From IMG/VR virus record IMGVR_UViG_3300034954_000142, positions 1 through 50,793 of that record: 50,793 nt of DNA; one strand, given 5' to 3'. The translations under genes were made by a program, and so were the position numbers. The notes below the pieces were generated by a model. That model was not told the origin of the DNA. It saw only the letters and a program-made list of their open reading frames with translations, and searched no databases. This document shows, one piece after another, positions 1 to 6,911 of the stretch. Source of the DNA: a virus. Each line of letters opens with the position of its first letter. The stretch's first letter is position 1.

Positions 1-2
1 AT

Positions 3-314
3 AATACTGTGGTCCCTCGTGTGCCTCTGGGTGAGGATGTCCCTTACCGTGTTAATGAAGCACCTGTGGGCACCGAGCACACCCTGCTCGAAAAAGAGGG
101 TAAGAAACTTTACCGCTTCTTCAAAGGAGGAGATGATACTCTCCCCACCATGAAGGTCGAGAGTATGTTTATTCAAATGCTTGAAGGACTCCACGCAACT
201 GAAGCAGAAGTCCTGATCAAAGCAGTAAACAAAACTCTGCACAAGAAGTATCGTATCACTCTGGCAGTAGTGAAGGAAGCCTTTCCCAATGTTGAGTGGG
301 GCGGTAGGTCTTGA
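3..314 (+). CDS. DUF6433-type cyanophage protein, 5' end cut by window
   Basis: The reading frame is open from the first bases of the window to a TGA at 312-314, so the true start lies upstream and this is the C-terminal part only. The visible part (about 103 residues) contains the block FIQMLEGLHATEAEVL followed by a basic helix and ends in the motif VEWGGRS. From memory this pattern is the conserved C-terminal half of the DUF6433 family found in T4-like cyanophages; its function is unknown. The stop overlaps the TTG start of the next gene by four bases, which indicates translational coupling. The internal GTG at 9 is not needed as a start. Confidence 0.75.
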   Translation, partial: NTVVPRVPLGEDVPYRVNEAPVGTEHTLLEKEGKKLYRFFKGGDDTLPTMKVESMFIQMLEGLHATEAEVLIKAVNKTLHKKYRITLAVVKEAFPNVEWGGRS

Positions 315-577
315 GTAAGATCAAAGTACTTCAACATGACTGTCAACCTGAAGCAGCAGAGGATAGGACGTTACCTTATACGTCCTTCATTGTTTGCTAC
401 TTGATTGATGGGACACAACACTATGATATCGTGACAAGCAACAAGAATGTTGATATCTTTGATCACTATTACGACCGCTACAAGAAAGACTTGAAGTGGT
501 ATAAACAAACGGAGGGAAGAGTTTCACCTAAGCTATGGCAAGATCCAAATCAAAAGCAACAGAAAGGCAAAAAATGA
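311..577 (+). CDS. conserved hypothetical cyanophage protein (88 aa)
   Basis: This small soluble protein starts with TTG inside the TTGA that ends the upstream gene. The middle is rich in aromatic and charged residues (IFDHYYDRYKKDLKWY) and the C-terminus is a Lys/Gln tail. I do not recognise a domain with known function. Similar short proteins with the IFDxYYDRY pattern occur in T4-like cyanophages, as far as I recall. It is followed by a four-base ATGA overlap with the next gene, so it is part of a coupled operon leading to thyX. Confidence 0.65.
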   Translation: MSKIKVLQHDCQPEAAEDRTLPYTSFIVCYLIDGTQHYDIVTSNKNVDIFDHYYDRYKKDLKWYKQTEGRVSPKLWQDPNQKQQKGKK

Positions 578-873
578 CTAAAGATCATGTATACTTTGAT
601 CCCAGACGTGCTGCTGAGCAGCAAGTCAATGACATGAAAGCAGCAGTTGATGCTGCTTTGGAAAAGGAAGAGGAATTGTCGGAGCAAGAGAGAAACATTG
701 AGACGGGGAAGAAGATCGTGGCAGGACTAGGCACTCTCTTTCTATCACCCCTTGTCCTAATGGTTGTATGGAATATGTTTATTCCTGCACTGTTTGGATT
801 GCCTGCGCTAGGGTATTGGACTAGCATGGGACTACTTGTAATTTTTCGCATCCTGATTCCAAAGAATGACTAA
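574..873 (+). CDS. small membrane protein, two predicted TM helices
   Basis: I chose the ATG at 574, which overlaps the upstream TGA as ATGA; an in-frame ATG at 535 exists but would lie deep in the previous gene. The 99-residue product has an acidic, helical N-terminal half (about residues 15-45) and then two hydrophobic segments, roughly residues 48-68 and 75-93, so it probably sits in the inner membrane with a coiled cytoplasmic segment. No functional family is recognised. Its end overlaps the thyX start by eight bases. Confidence 0.6.
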   Translation: MTKDHVYFDPRRAAEQQVNDMKAAVDAALEKEEELSEQERNIETGKKIVAGLGTLFLSPLVLMVVWNMFIPALFGLPALGYWTSMGLLVIFRILIPKND

Positions 874-1603
874 ATTTTATTCTGATCCTATTCAGCATTC
901 CTCTAAGGTATGCATGGTATCTGTGACCCCTGATGCTGAGAAGCACATGGGATATGTTGCTCGCGTAAGCAACCCAAAGAATCAAGACAACCCTGAGGTT
1001 GCTGGTCTACTTAAGTATTGTATCAAGCATGGACACTGGTCTGTATTTGAGCAAGCACACATGACACTTGAAATCAATACTACTAGAGGACTAGCGGCTC
1101 AAATACTGAGGCACCGTAGTTTTACCTATCAAGAGTTCTCTCAACGCTATGCAGATACTAATCTGTTGAGTGATACTATTGAGGTGCCTGACCTGCGTCT
1201 ACAGGACACAAAGAATCGTCAGAATAGTATTGACGGTGTGCCTGCAGATCAGAAATCATTTCTCCAAGGTCGTATCCATCAATACTTTATCGAAGGGATG
1301 GATCTTTATAATGAATTGCTTCGTGAAGGTGTGGCAAAGGAGTGTGCTCGTTTTGTGCTTCCCCTCGCCGCGCCCACAAGAATTTTCATGACGGGATCTG
1401 TGCGTTCATGGATCCATTACATTGAATTGCGCTGTGCTAATGGCACACAGAAGGAGCACATGGACATCGCTGAGTTGTGTAAGCGACACTTCGCATGTCA
1501 GTTTCCTACTGTTGCTAAAGCACTTGATTGGTGTGATGACAAAGAGGAATGTGGATGTCCCGATGATTGGGACGACTTGCAACCCTGTTTGAGGATAGAC
1601 TAA
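866..1603 (+). CDS. thyX: flavin-dependent thymidylate synthase ThyX
   Basis: ThyX makes dTMP from dUMP using FAD/NADPH and methylenetetrahydrofolate, supplying thymidine for phage DNA synthesis in the cytoplasm. The ThyX signature RHR-x7-S is present: Arg82-His83-Arg84 and Ser92 followed by QRY, in the block RHRSFTYQEFSQRY. The length of 245 aa is normal for the family (about 220-260). Phage-encoded ThyX is common in marine T4-like cyanophages, whose hosts also use ThyX. It starts eight bases inside the upstream membrane-protein gene and ends in a TAATG-type overlap with the next gene, so it is co-transcribed. Confidence 0.95.
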   Translation: MTKFYSDPIQHSSKVCMVSVTPDAEKHMGYVARVSNPKNQDNPEVAGLLKYCIKHGHWSVFEQAHMTLEINTTRGLAAQILRHRSFTYQEFSQRYADTNLLSDTIEVPDLRLQDTKNRQNSIDGVPADQKSFLQGRIHQYFIEGMDLYNELLREGVAKECARFVLPLAAPTRIFMTGSVRSWIHYIELRCANGTQKEHMDIAELCKRHFACQFPTVAKALDWCDDKEECGCPDDWDDLQPCLRID

Positions 1604-1833
1604 TGCCTACATACAATGTAAAGAATCTCAAGACTGGAGAGAAAAAAGAATTCCGCATGACAATGAAAGAGTATTGTCAGTGGAAAGAAGACAACCCCGA
1701 CTGGGATAAGGACTGGACTGCTGGCATTGCTGGCACCACCTATGGAGAACCTAAACAGTCGGACGGTTTCAAAGAAGTAATGTCCAAAATACAGGAGAAA
1801 CATCCTAGGGCAAACCTGTCACGTTATACCTAA
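1603..1833 (+). CDS. small FmdB-like phage protein lacking zinc-ribbon cysteines
   Basis: The ATG at 1603 overlaps the thyX TAA; an upstream in-frame ATG at 1567 would lie inside thyX. The N-terminus MPTYNVKNLKTGE and the C-terminal SDGFKEVMSKIQEKHP block resemble the short FmdB-like proteins common in T4-type marine phages, which begin with a zinc-ribbon-like strand pair. This copy has a single cysteine and no CxxC pairs, so it is unlikely to bind zinc. Its function is not known. Confidence 0.6.
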   Translation: MPTYNVKNLKTGEKKEFRMTMKEYCQWKEDNPDWDKDWTAGIAGTTYGEPKQSDGFKEVMSKIQEKHPRANLSRYT

Positions 1834-1844
1834 ACCAACACTCT

Positions 1845-2633
1845 ATGCCAACATCTGTAAAGTCCAAGACCCGTCCGCTCCCAAAGTCCAAGAGTCAACG
1901 TCGCTCCATGAAATTGGGGACACTCACAGCAAAGCAAATGAGAAGAAAGAAACCCATCAATCTTGAGCACCTAAAGGATATCAATCCGCTCACAGACAAT
2001 CAAGAAACCATCTTCAACTCTTACGCTGAAGGTAAGAATCTCGTATTGCATGGTGCTGCTGGCACAGGTAAGACATTCATCAGTCTTTATCTTGCACTCA
2101 GGGAAGTCTTGGATCCAGAGTCTCCATACGAAAAGGTATACATGGTCCGCTCACTGGTCCCTACCAGAGAGATTGGATTCCTACCAGGAGATCATGAGGA
2201 TAAGAGTAACCTTTATCAGATTCCTTATAAGAATATGGTGAAGTATATGTTTGAGATGCCAGATGACAATGCTTTTGAAGCACTGTATGATAATCTCAGA
2301 GCACAGGAGACTGTCTCTTTCTGGTCCACCTCATTCATTCGTGGTGTTACACTTGACAAGTGTATTATAATTGTAGATGAGTTTAGTAACCTTAACTTCC
2401 ATGAGTTGGATAGTATTATCACTCGTGTTGGTGAAGATTCTAAGATCATTTTCTCTGGTGACTACACCCAGTCTGATCTAGTGAAGAGCAACGAGCGCAA
2501 TGGTGTGCTAGACTTCATGAAGATCCTACAGTCTATGCCATCCTTCGACATGGTTGAGTTTGGTATTGAAGACATCGTTAGATCTGGTTTGGTTAAAGAG
2601 TATCTCGTATCTAAAATTAACATGGGAATGTGA
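1845..2633 (+). CDS. phoH: PhoH-like P-loop ATPase
   Basis: This is a PhoH-family ATPase with a basic N-terminal tail (residues 1-40) and then the ATPase core. Walker A is GAAGTGKT at residues 70-77, and Walker B is IIIVDE at 174-179. The block VRSLVPTREIGFLPGD at about 101-116 is a typical PhoH signature. The family is widespread in marine phages and was named for phosphate starvation in E. coli; its role in infection is unresolved, with RNA- or nucleotide-related ATPase activity as candidates. The 262-residue length fits the cyanophage group. The next gene starts directly after the stop. Confidence 0.92.
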   Translation: MPTSVKSKTRPLPKSKSQRRSMKLGTLTAKQMRRKKPINLEHLKDINPLTDNQETIFNSYAEGKNLVLHGAAGTGKTFISLYLALREVLDPESPYEKVYMVRSLVPTREIGFLPGDHEDKSNLYQIPYKNMVKYMFEMPDDNAFEALYDNLRAQETVSFWSTSFIRGVTLDKCIIIVDEFSNLNFHELDSIITRVGEDSKIIFSGDYTQSDLVKSNERNGVLDFMKILQSMPSFDMVEFGIEDIVRSGLVKEYLVSKINMGM

Positions 2634-3308
2634 ATGACTTTTAATTATGTGGGTCCTGCTGCTCCTCTCAAAGAGTTGGAGAGTAGGACTCTTCCTCACG
2701 GAAGATTCTATAAGACCGATGGTGGTTGGATGCCTAGCGTTACAACTGTTGTCGGTCATAATACTAAGGCAGGTATCCTTGCATGGGAGAAGAGAGTAGG
2801 TTATACTGAAGCAGAGCGAGTCCGCCGTGCTGCATCGTGGCGTGGCACTCAATACCATACCATCGTGGAGCACTATCTAAAAAATGAATTGGAAGAAGTT
2901 AAAAAGAGCGAGGGTCTTCCCCAGTACCTTTTCAGGGCTGCTCGTGAGACTCTTGATCGTATTTCTAACATTCACTGTATTGAAGCCCCTCTTTTTTCTC
3001 TTAAGTTGGGTATTGCTGGCAGGGTTGATTGTATTGCTGAGTTTGATAACTCTCTAGCAATCATTGACTTCAAGACAACAACTCGTCTCAAGAATGATGC
3101 GTTGTTGGAGAAGTATTTCGTGCAGGAAGCAGCGTATGCTTACATGTATTATGAAATGACTGGTATTGAAGTAGACAAACTTGTAACACTGTCTGTCTCT
3201 GAGAAAGGAGACATGCAAGTTGTAGAAAAGTATGATAAGATACCTTACATGGATACACTCATCGAGTGGATTCAGGAGTATCGATATTATGTGGAGGGCA
3301 TCAAGTGA
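2634..3308 (+). CDS. PD-(D/E)XK exonuclease, RecB/Cas4-like
   Basis: The protein shows a RecB-type nuclease layout: a conserved His in IVEHYL (His80), GRVD at 129-132, the catalytic core IIDFKTT with Asp145 and Lys147, and a QEAAYAYMY motif at about 164-172. These residues bind the metal ion and cleave DNA in PD-(D/E)XK exonucleases. In T4-like cyanophages this gene lies between phoH and gene 33/32, and it probably processes DNA during recombination-dependent replication (inference). The ATG abuts the phoH stop, and the end overlaps the next gene's GTG start by four bases. Confidence 0.8.
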   Translation: MTFNYVGPAAPLKELESRTLPHGRFYKTDGGWMPSVTTVVGHNTKAGILAWEKRVGYTEAERVRRAASWRGTQYHTIVEHYLKNELEEVKKSEGLPQYLFRAARETLDRISNIHCIEAPLFSLKLGIAGRVDCIAEFDNSLAIIDFKTTTRLKNDALLEKYFVQEAAYAYMYYEMTGIEVDKLVTLSVSEKGDMQVVEKYDKIPYMDTLIEWIQEYRYYVEGIK

Positions 3309-3928
3309 AAGACACTTTCTTAGGGATTCCTATCTATAGATTCTATTATCCTGGTGACAGAGATGCTGTGCATGAAGAGTGTAAGCGTCTCACATACAGA
3401 CACAATGGAGGTAATAGGATTTGGGATAGAGTCTTCCTAGATGGTGAAGGTGGTAGTGATCTGCACACCTTTCCTCAGTTTGAGGATCTCTTTACATGGA
3501 TTGATGAATGCCTTGCTGAAGTTGCTAGTGACATTGGTATGCCAAACCAACTCAAGATCAACTCCAGTTGGGCGAATCTAAATAGAAAAGGAGACTATTT
3601 CTATGATCACACACATGCTAACTGCTTCGTAAGTAGCAACTATTATGTGAATGGTGGTCCTGAAACAGTTACCGAATGGTATCTACCCAACCCTTGGTAT
3701 AGTAAGTCAAACATATGGCCATGGGGTGAGTGGACCGAAGAGAAGTTTTTTCTGAAGCACTCAGAGCCTACAGAGCCTGGAAAGTTTATTGTCTTTCCTC
3801 CTACTATCAGGCATCGTGCCACACCTAATCAATCCGAGGAGGATCGTATCACTATCGCAGCAAACGCCTTCCCAGACGGGCTTATCAATGCAACTGGGGT
3901 ATCACACCTTAACGTGCAAGTCCTATGA
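3305..3928 (+). CDS. 2OG-Fe(II) oxygenase family protein
   Basis: I placed the start at the GTG at 3305 (GTGA overlap with the upstream TGA), giving 207 aa. It fits the cyanophage-rich 2OG-FeII_Oxy_5 group: an HxH pair (His102, His104) in place of HxD, a distal His170 in the IVFPPTIRH block, and Arg181 for the 2-oxoglutarate carboxylate in EEDRITIAAN. Such enzymes couple 2OG decarboxylation to hydroxylation of a substrate, often a protein side chain; the substrate here is unknown. It stands apart from the larger oxygenase cluster near 42-46 kb. Confidence 0.8.
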   Translation: MKDTFLGIPIYRFYYPGDRDAVHEECKRLTYRHNGGNRIWDRVFLDGEGGSDLHTFPQFEDLFTWIDECLAEVASDIGMPNQLKINSSWANLNRKGDYFYDHTHANCFVSSNYYVNGGPETVTEWYLPNPWYSKSNIWPWGEWTEEKFFLKHSEPTEPGKFIVFPPTIRHRATPNQSEEDRITIAANAFPDGLINATGVSHLNVQVL

Positions 3929-4170
3929 AAGAAATTGAAGAAAAGTTTATGACACAAGGTAAATTTACCTCCCTAGTTGAGTCACGAGTTAAAGACAGTC
4001 AAGGTCTTATCAACTACATAGAAGCAGTCACATCGATCTGCGAAGAGTTTGAGATTGAAGTCGAAACTGTCAGTAAACTGATCTCTAAACCACTCAAAGA
4101 TAAAATCAAGTGGGACGCACAACAACTTAATTACATTAAACGAACGAGCAGAGGAATCCTGCCACTATGA
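3925..4170 (+). CDS. 33: gp33-like late transcription accessory protein
   Basis: This 81-aa protein lies where cyanophages carry gene 33, a little upstream of gene 32. In T4, gp33 bridges RNA polymerase (flap domain) and the sliding clamp to activate late promoters. The C-terminal half, ICEEFEIEVETVSKLIS...DKIKWDAQQLNYI, has the helical pattern I associate with cyanophage gp33, which is shorter than T4 gp33 (112 aa). The assignment rests on synteny and pattern memory. The gene is coupled by four-base ATGA overlaps on both sides. Matching late promoters (NATAAATA) occur elsewhere in the window. Confidence 0.55.
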   Translation: MKEIEEKFMTQGKFTSLVESRVKDSQGLINYIEAVTSICEEFEIEVETVSKLISKPLKDKIKWDAQQLNYIKRTSRGILPL

Positions 4171-4532
4171 CTAACGAATTTTTTAAGAGCGACGTAGTAA
4201 AAGAAGAAATAGATCAGATTCAAGAGACATACACAGAGTTGTTGAAGATGTCAGCGGGTCTTGAAAACTTTGATCCTCAACAACGTCTGGAGCATGTCGA
4301 GAAGACTCTAGAATTGATTGCTAAACAGAAGGTATTCTATTCACGTCTTGCCTTGGCATCTCATGGTGTTAATCCTGATGATCCTGAAGATCAAGACGCT
4401 AAGTTTGTCAAGAATCGTATTGACCTCCTATCACAAGAGTATTCTGGTGGTTTGAATCTGATGATGATCCTTCAGACCATGGAAGATAAACTACAAGGAT
4501 GGAGAAAGGAGTTGAAAGATGCCAAATCCTGA
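4167..4532 (+). CDS. DUF1825-type protein
   Basis: The N-terminus FFKSDVVKEEIDQIQETYTEL and the following helices resemble DUF1825, a family found in cyanobacteria and their myoviruses, where proteins begin FFDSEIVQEEA. The 121-residue product is mostly alpha-helical and charged, with a likely coiled region at residues 45-70. No biochemical function is known. It overlaps the preceding gene by ATGA and contains the start of the next small gene (4519). Confidence 0.65.
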   Translation: MTNEFFKSDVVKEEIDQIQETYTELLKMSAGLENFDPQQRLEHVEKTLELIAKQKVFYSRLALASHGVNPDDPEDQDAKFVKNRIDLLSQEYSGGLNLMMILQTMEDKLQGWRKELKDAKS

Positions 4533-4671
4533 TGCGCTATGGGAAGACATGCAAAAACTTGATGACCTATTCGAGGAATTGTTGTGGGACCCTGACGACG
4601 AGTTACAATTCACGCACGACGGTGAGAAGGTCCTGATCATAAACCGCACACGGTCTCTTGACAAGACCTAA
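4519..4671 (+). CDS. small acidic protein, 50 aa
   Basis: A complete reading frame runs from ATG 4519 to TAA 4669-4671, starting 14 bases inside the DUF1825-type gene. The product begins MPNPDALWEDMQKLDDLFEE, is strongly acidic, and ends with a short basic tail. Supporting evidence is that it exactly fills the gap before the gene 32 leader and shows coupled overlap typical of this operon. Function is unknown. Confidence 0.6.
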   Translation: MPNPDALWEDMQKLDDLFEELLWDPDDELQFTHDGEKVLIINRTRSLDKT

Positions 4672-4675
4672 ATAA
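4668..4675 (+). promoter_or_regulatory. putative late promoter motif before gene 32
   Basis: The motif CTAAATAA follows the stop of the 50-aa gene and lies 60 bases before the gene 32 ATG. It matches the T4-type late core (TAAATA), differing from the NATAAATA consensus at one base. The same ACCTAAATAA string occurs before gene 26. A TTGACA at 4658-4663 nearby has only a poorly spaced CATAAT, so a sigma-70 promoter here is doubtful. Confidence 0.4.
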
Positions 4676-4734
4676 TATGCCATCATAATACGGTGGCAAA
4701 TCAAACAAAACACACAACCACAACGGAGAAATAC

Positions 4735-5658
4735 ATGTCTTTTGCAAGTCTTAAGAAAAAGTCTGGGTCTTTTGATAAACTGACTCAGCAGATTGAAAAG
4801 ATGTCTAAACCACAGGGTGCTGGTCCTGACGAGCGACTCTGGAAACCTGGTGTAGACAAGTCGGGTAACGGTTATGCCGTGATCCGTTTCCTTCCTGAGC
4901 CTGATGGTGAAGACCTTCCTTGGGCACAGGTGTGGAGCCACGCTTTCCAAGGTCCTGGCGGATGGTATATTGAAAACTCCCTCACCACACTGGGTCAAAA
5001 AGATCCTGTCGGTGAGTTGAATCGCACTCTTTGGAATAGCGGTCTTGATTCCGACAAAGAGATTGCTCGTAAGCAGAAGAGGAAACTCTCCTACTACAGC
5101 AACATCTATGTTGTGAAGGACCAACTGAATCCTCAGAATGAGGGTAAAGTATTCCTTTATAAGTATGGTAAGAAGATCCACGACAAGATCGTGTCTTCTA
5201 TGCAACCCCAGTTTGAAGACGAAGAACCTATTAACCCCTTTGATATGTGGCAAGGTGCGGACTTCCGTATCAAGATCCAAACCATTGGTGGTTACTGGAA
5301 TTATGATAAGTCTGACTTCGCAGCACCTAGCACGCTGGGTGGTTTCGATGATGAGAAACTGGAATCACTGTGGAAGTCTCAGTATTCCCTCAAGGAATTC
5401 ACTGACCCTTCTGCCTTCAAGTCTTATGAGAAATTGGAAGAGCGTTTGAATCTCGTCCTTAACAAGGGCAGGACTCAGGTCCGCACTCGTGATGAGCAAG
5501 ATGAGGATGTCTTCAACTCTCCTGACATTATGGCACCTGCCAAAGTGTCACAACCAGATCCCACTCCTAGTGGATTTGGTGCTAAGATTGAAGAGTTAAA
5601 CAAAGCAGATGATGGTCCTGACTTGGACTACTTCGCTGCCCTCGCTAACGACGACTAA
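4735..5658 (+). CDS. 32: gp32 single-stranded DNA-binding protein
   Basis: gp32 coats single-stranded DNA during replication and recombination and contacts the polymerase, helicase loader and recombinase. I chose the ATG at 4735 (MSFASLKKK) because ACGGAG precedes it at proper spacing and T4-type gp32 begins this way; an in-frame GTG at 4693 would add 14 odd residues. The basic LAST-like N-terminus (residues 1-20), the OB-fold core with GNGYAVIRFLP and aromatic patches, and the acidic C-terminal tail (DDGPDLDYFAALANDD) are all visible. The 307-aa length matches T4 (301). No cysteine is present anywhere, so the T4 zinc site is missing. Confidence 0.93.
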   Translation: MSFASLKKKSGSFDKLTQQIEKMSKPQGAGPDERLWKPGVDKSGNGYAVIRFLPEPDGEDLPWAQVWSHAFQGPGGWYIENSLTTLGQKDPVGELNRTLWNSGLDSDKEIARKQKRKLSYYSNIYVVKDQLNPQNEGKVFLYKYGKKIHDKIVSSMQPQFEDEEPINPFDMWQGADFRIKIQTIGGYWNYDKSDFAAPSTLGGFDDEKLESLWKSQYSLKEFTDPSAFKSYEKLEERLNLVLNKGRTQVRTRDEQDEDVFNSPDIMAPAKVSQPDPTPSGFGAKIEELNKADDGPDLDYFAALANDD

Positions 5659-5930
5659 TGAAAAAACTTGCCCTTGCCTCTCTGCTGCTATTGTCCGCTG
5701 CAGCACCCGCTAATGCACTAACTTGGAAGGAATTCTGGGAGCCGTTTGAGGGGCACGGGCATCACCATTCGCACCATTATTATTATGATCACCCTCCTAG
5801 GAGGCGTATGTGTGAGGTGCAGGTGACTAGACGTAGATGGGTGCCTGGCTTCTGGTTAGGTCACCATGAATATGTTGAAGGTTACTGGGAGAAACAGACA
5901 CGACTTAAGTGGAGACCCTGTAGGCACTAA
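5658..5930 (+). CDS. secreted His-rich protein with WVPGxW motif
   Basis: The 90-aa product starts with a clear signal peptide (MKK, a hydrophobic core of about 12 residues, then ANA as cleavage site near residue 20). The mature part has a histidine/tyrosine cluster (HGHHHSHHYYYDH) and the block WVPGFWLGHHEYVEGYW, which resembles WVPGxW repeats of exported bacterial proteins. Two cysteines could form a disulfide in the periplasm. A metal-binding or envelope role is inference. It overlaps the gene 32 stop by one base (TAATG), so it is co-expressed with gene 32, an odd partner for an exported protein. Confidence 0.75.
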   Translation: MKKLALASLLLLSAAAPANALTWKEFWEPFEGHGHHHSHHYYYDHPPRRRMCEVQVTRRRWVPGFWLGHHEYVEGYWEKQTRLKWRPCRH

Positions 5931-6020
5931 CCCATATATTATTTCACTTTTCGTTCCCAGAAAGGTCGAAAAAAAATTCGGGGTATTTTTTCGCCCACAG
6001 GGTTTTTCGGTATTTTTACT
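5931..6020 (+). other. 90-base intergenic gap with A/T inverted repeat
   Basis: The gap holds an inverted repeat CGAAAAAA (5967-5974) / TTTTTTCG (5986-5993) with an 11-base loop, followed by CCCACAGGG and further T runs. It could be a weak terminator or attenuator after the gene 32 unit. No convincing promoter or RNA gene was seen. Confidence 0.3.
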
Positions 6021-6218
6021 ATGACACATTACAAACCTTATTCGCCTGAATGGCACAGATACCGTTATTTGGCGGAAGCGTTAAATCAGTATCTGGATGA
6101 CTATGTTGAAAATGACGTAATCGTTGAAGATATCCAAAGTATCCTCAATGCGCGATCTGAGGCATCTTATGCTGATTTCAACAGAGTCTCTGAATTAGAG
6201 TCAAAACTGCGTAAATGA
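6021..6218 (+). CDS. conserved hypothetical protein (65 aa)
   Basis: The product is helical and acidic with an aromatic N-terminus (MTHYKPYSPEWHRYRYLAEAL). No family with known function is recognised. The gene ends three bases before the next ATG, so the two are probably co-translated. T-rich sequence precedes the start and no strong ribosome-binding site is visible. Confidence 0.6.
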   Translation: MTHYKPYSPEWHRYRYLAEALNQYLDDYVENDVIVEDIQSILNARSEASYADFNRVSELESKLRK

Positions 6219-6221
6219 TTT

Positions 6222-6536
6222 ATGCTCTCAACCGCTTATCGACTCCGTTTGGAGTCTATTTGCAGATGTATTGCAAATAAAGAATCTGTCCCTATTGAGG
6301 ATATGATTTGGGCAGAGAAACTTGCCAAAAGGCACACACTCGCCCGTGACTGGTTAAAACAAGCACGTCGTCAAGCGTCTCAAGACATTGAGGAGGGCAG
6401 TATGGAGGATTTTATGAATAGGATGGGTCTCGGAGACCCTGATCCATCCAATCATAGGACCACATTTGATGGTGCAGACGATATTAACGATTGGTTTAGG
6501 AGGGATAAACCAGATGACTGGCGTCAGCGTGACTAA
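6222..6536 (+). CDS. conserved cyanophage hypothetical protein (104 aa)
   Basis: The protein has a basic helical N-terminal part (residues 1-50, with IANKESVPIEDMIWAEKLAK) and an acidic C-terminal part ending GDPDPSNHRTTFDGADDINDWFRRDKPDDWRQRD. The segments GDPDPSNH and DWRQRD are, from memory, strongly conserved among T4-like cyanophages, but no function is attached. The following gene begins two bases downstream. Confidence 0.7.
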   Translation: MLSTAYRLRLESICRCIANKESVPIEDMIWAEKLAKRHTLARDWLKQARRQASQDIEEGSMEDFMNRMGLGDPDPSNHRTTFDGADDINDWFRRDKPDDWRQRD

Positions 6537-6537
6537 T

Positions 6538-6672
6538 ATGAATATTGCCAAAAACCTTCTAGAGAAGGCAGCAGAATTGCTTGGCAGTGAAGTAAGACAT
6601 TATACTGTGGTTGATAGGACCACAGAGCATGAAAAGTTTGTTATCGAGTACAATCATTCAGACAAAAAATGA
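6538..6672 (+). CDS. small hypothetical protein (44 aa)
   Basis: I chose the ATG at 6538 just after the upstream TAA; an in-frame ATG at 6514 would overlap the preceding gene by 23 bases. The product (MNIAKNLLEKAAELLGSEVR, then a beta-like strand HYTVVDRTTEHEKFVIEY) is small and soluble with no recognised domain. It overlaps the glutaredoxin-like gene by ATGA, which supports it being translated. Confidence 0.5.
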   Translation: MNIAKNLLEKAAELLGSEVRHYTVVDRTTEHEKFVIEYNHSDKK

Positions 6673-6911
6673 TTCCACAGACAGCAGTAATTTATAGTAA
6701 TGGATCACAAGAATGCGAAAGAGCAGCACAACTGCTCAAATCACTAGAAGGCGAATTTCTCGAATATCGCCTAAATCAACATTTTGACCAAAGAGCGTTT
6801 GAAAACGAATTTGGTCCAGAAGCAGAATACCCACAAATCGCGCTAGGAGCGCAACATGTGGGTAATTTGAAAGAATTGCTACATGTAGCAAAAGATAGAG
6901 GATTTATTTAA
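6669..6911 (+). CDS. glutaredoxin-like protein, single active-site Cys
   Basis: The 80-aa protein fits the thioredoxin fold of cyanophage glutaredoxins: strand TAVIYS, active-site helix starting GSQECERAAQLLK, then the cis-Pro segment YPQIALG and GNLKELL that contacts glutathione. The usual CPYC motif is replaced by SQEC, so only one cysteine remains, which would allow monothiol chemistry only. It may reduce ribonucleotide reductase or other proteins (inference). Its TAA (6909-6911) overlaps tail to tail with the stop of gene 53 on the other strand, leaving no room for a terminator. Confidence 0.7.
   Translation: MIPQTAVIYSNGSQECERAAQLLKSLEGEFLEYRLNQHFDQRAFENEFGPEAEYPQIALGAQHVGNLKELLHVAKDRGFI

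Noticed and set aside
4658-4689. sigma-70 promoter before gene 32
   Set aside because: TTGACA is present but the only -10-like CATAAT is 20 bases away, too far for confidence.
4693-4734. upstream GTG as the start of gp32
   Set aside because: The ATG at 4735 has a good ribosome-binding site and the N-terminus expected for gp32.
4603-5280. 225-codon open frame on the minus strand across gene 32
   Set aside because: It lies opposite the clearly conserved gp32 frame; composition mirrors the codon pattern and no protein family is visible.
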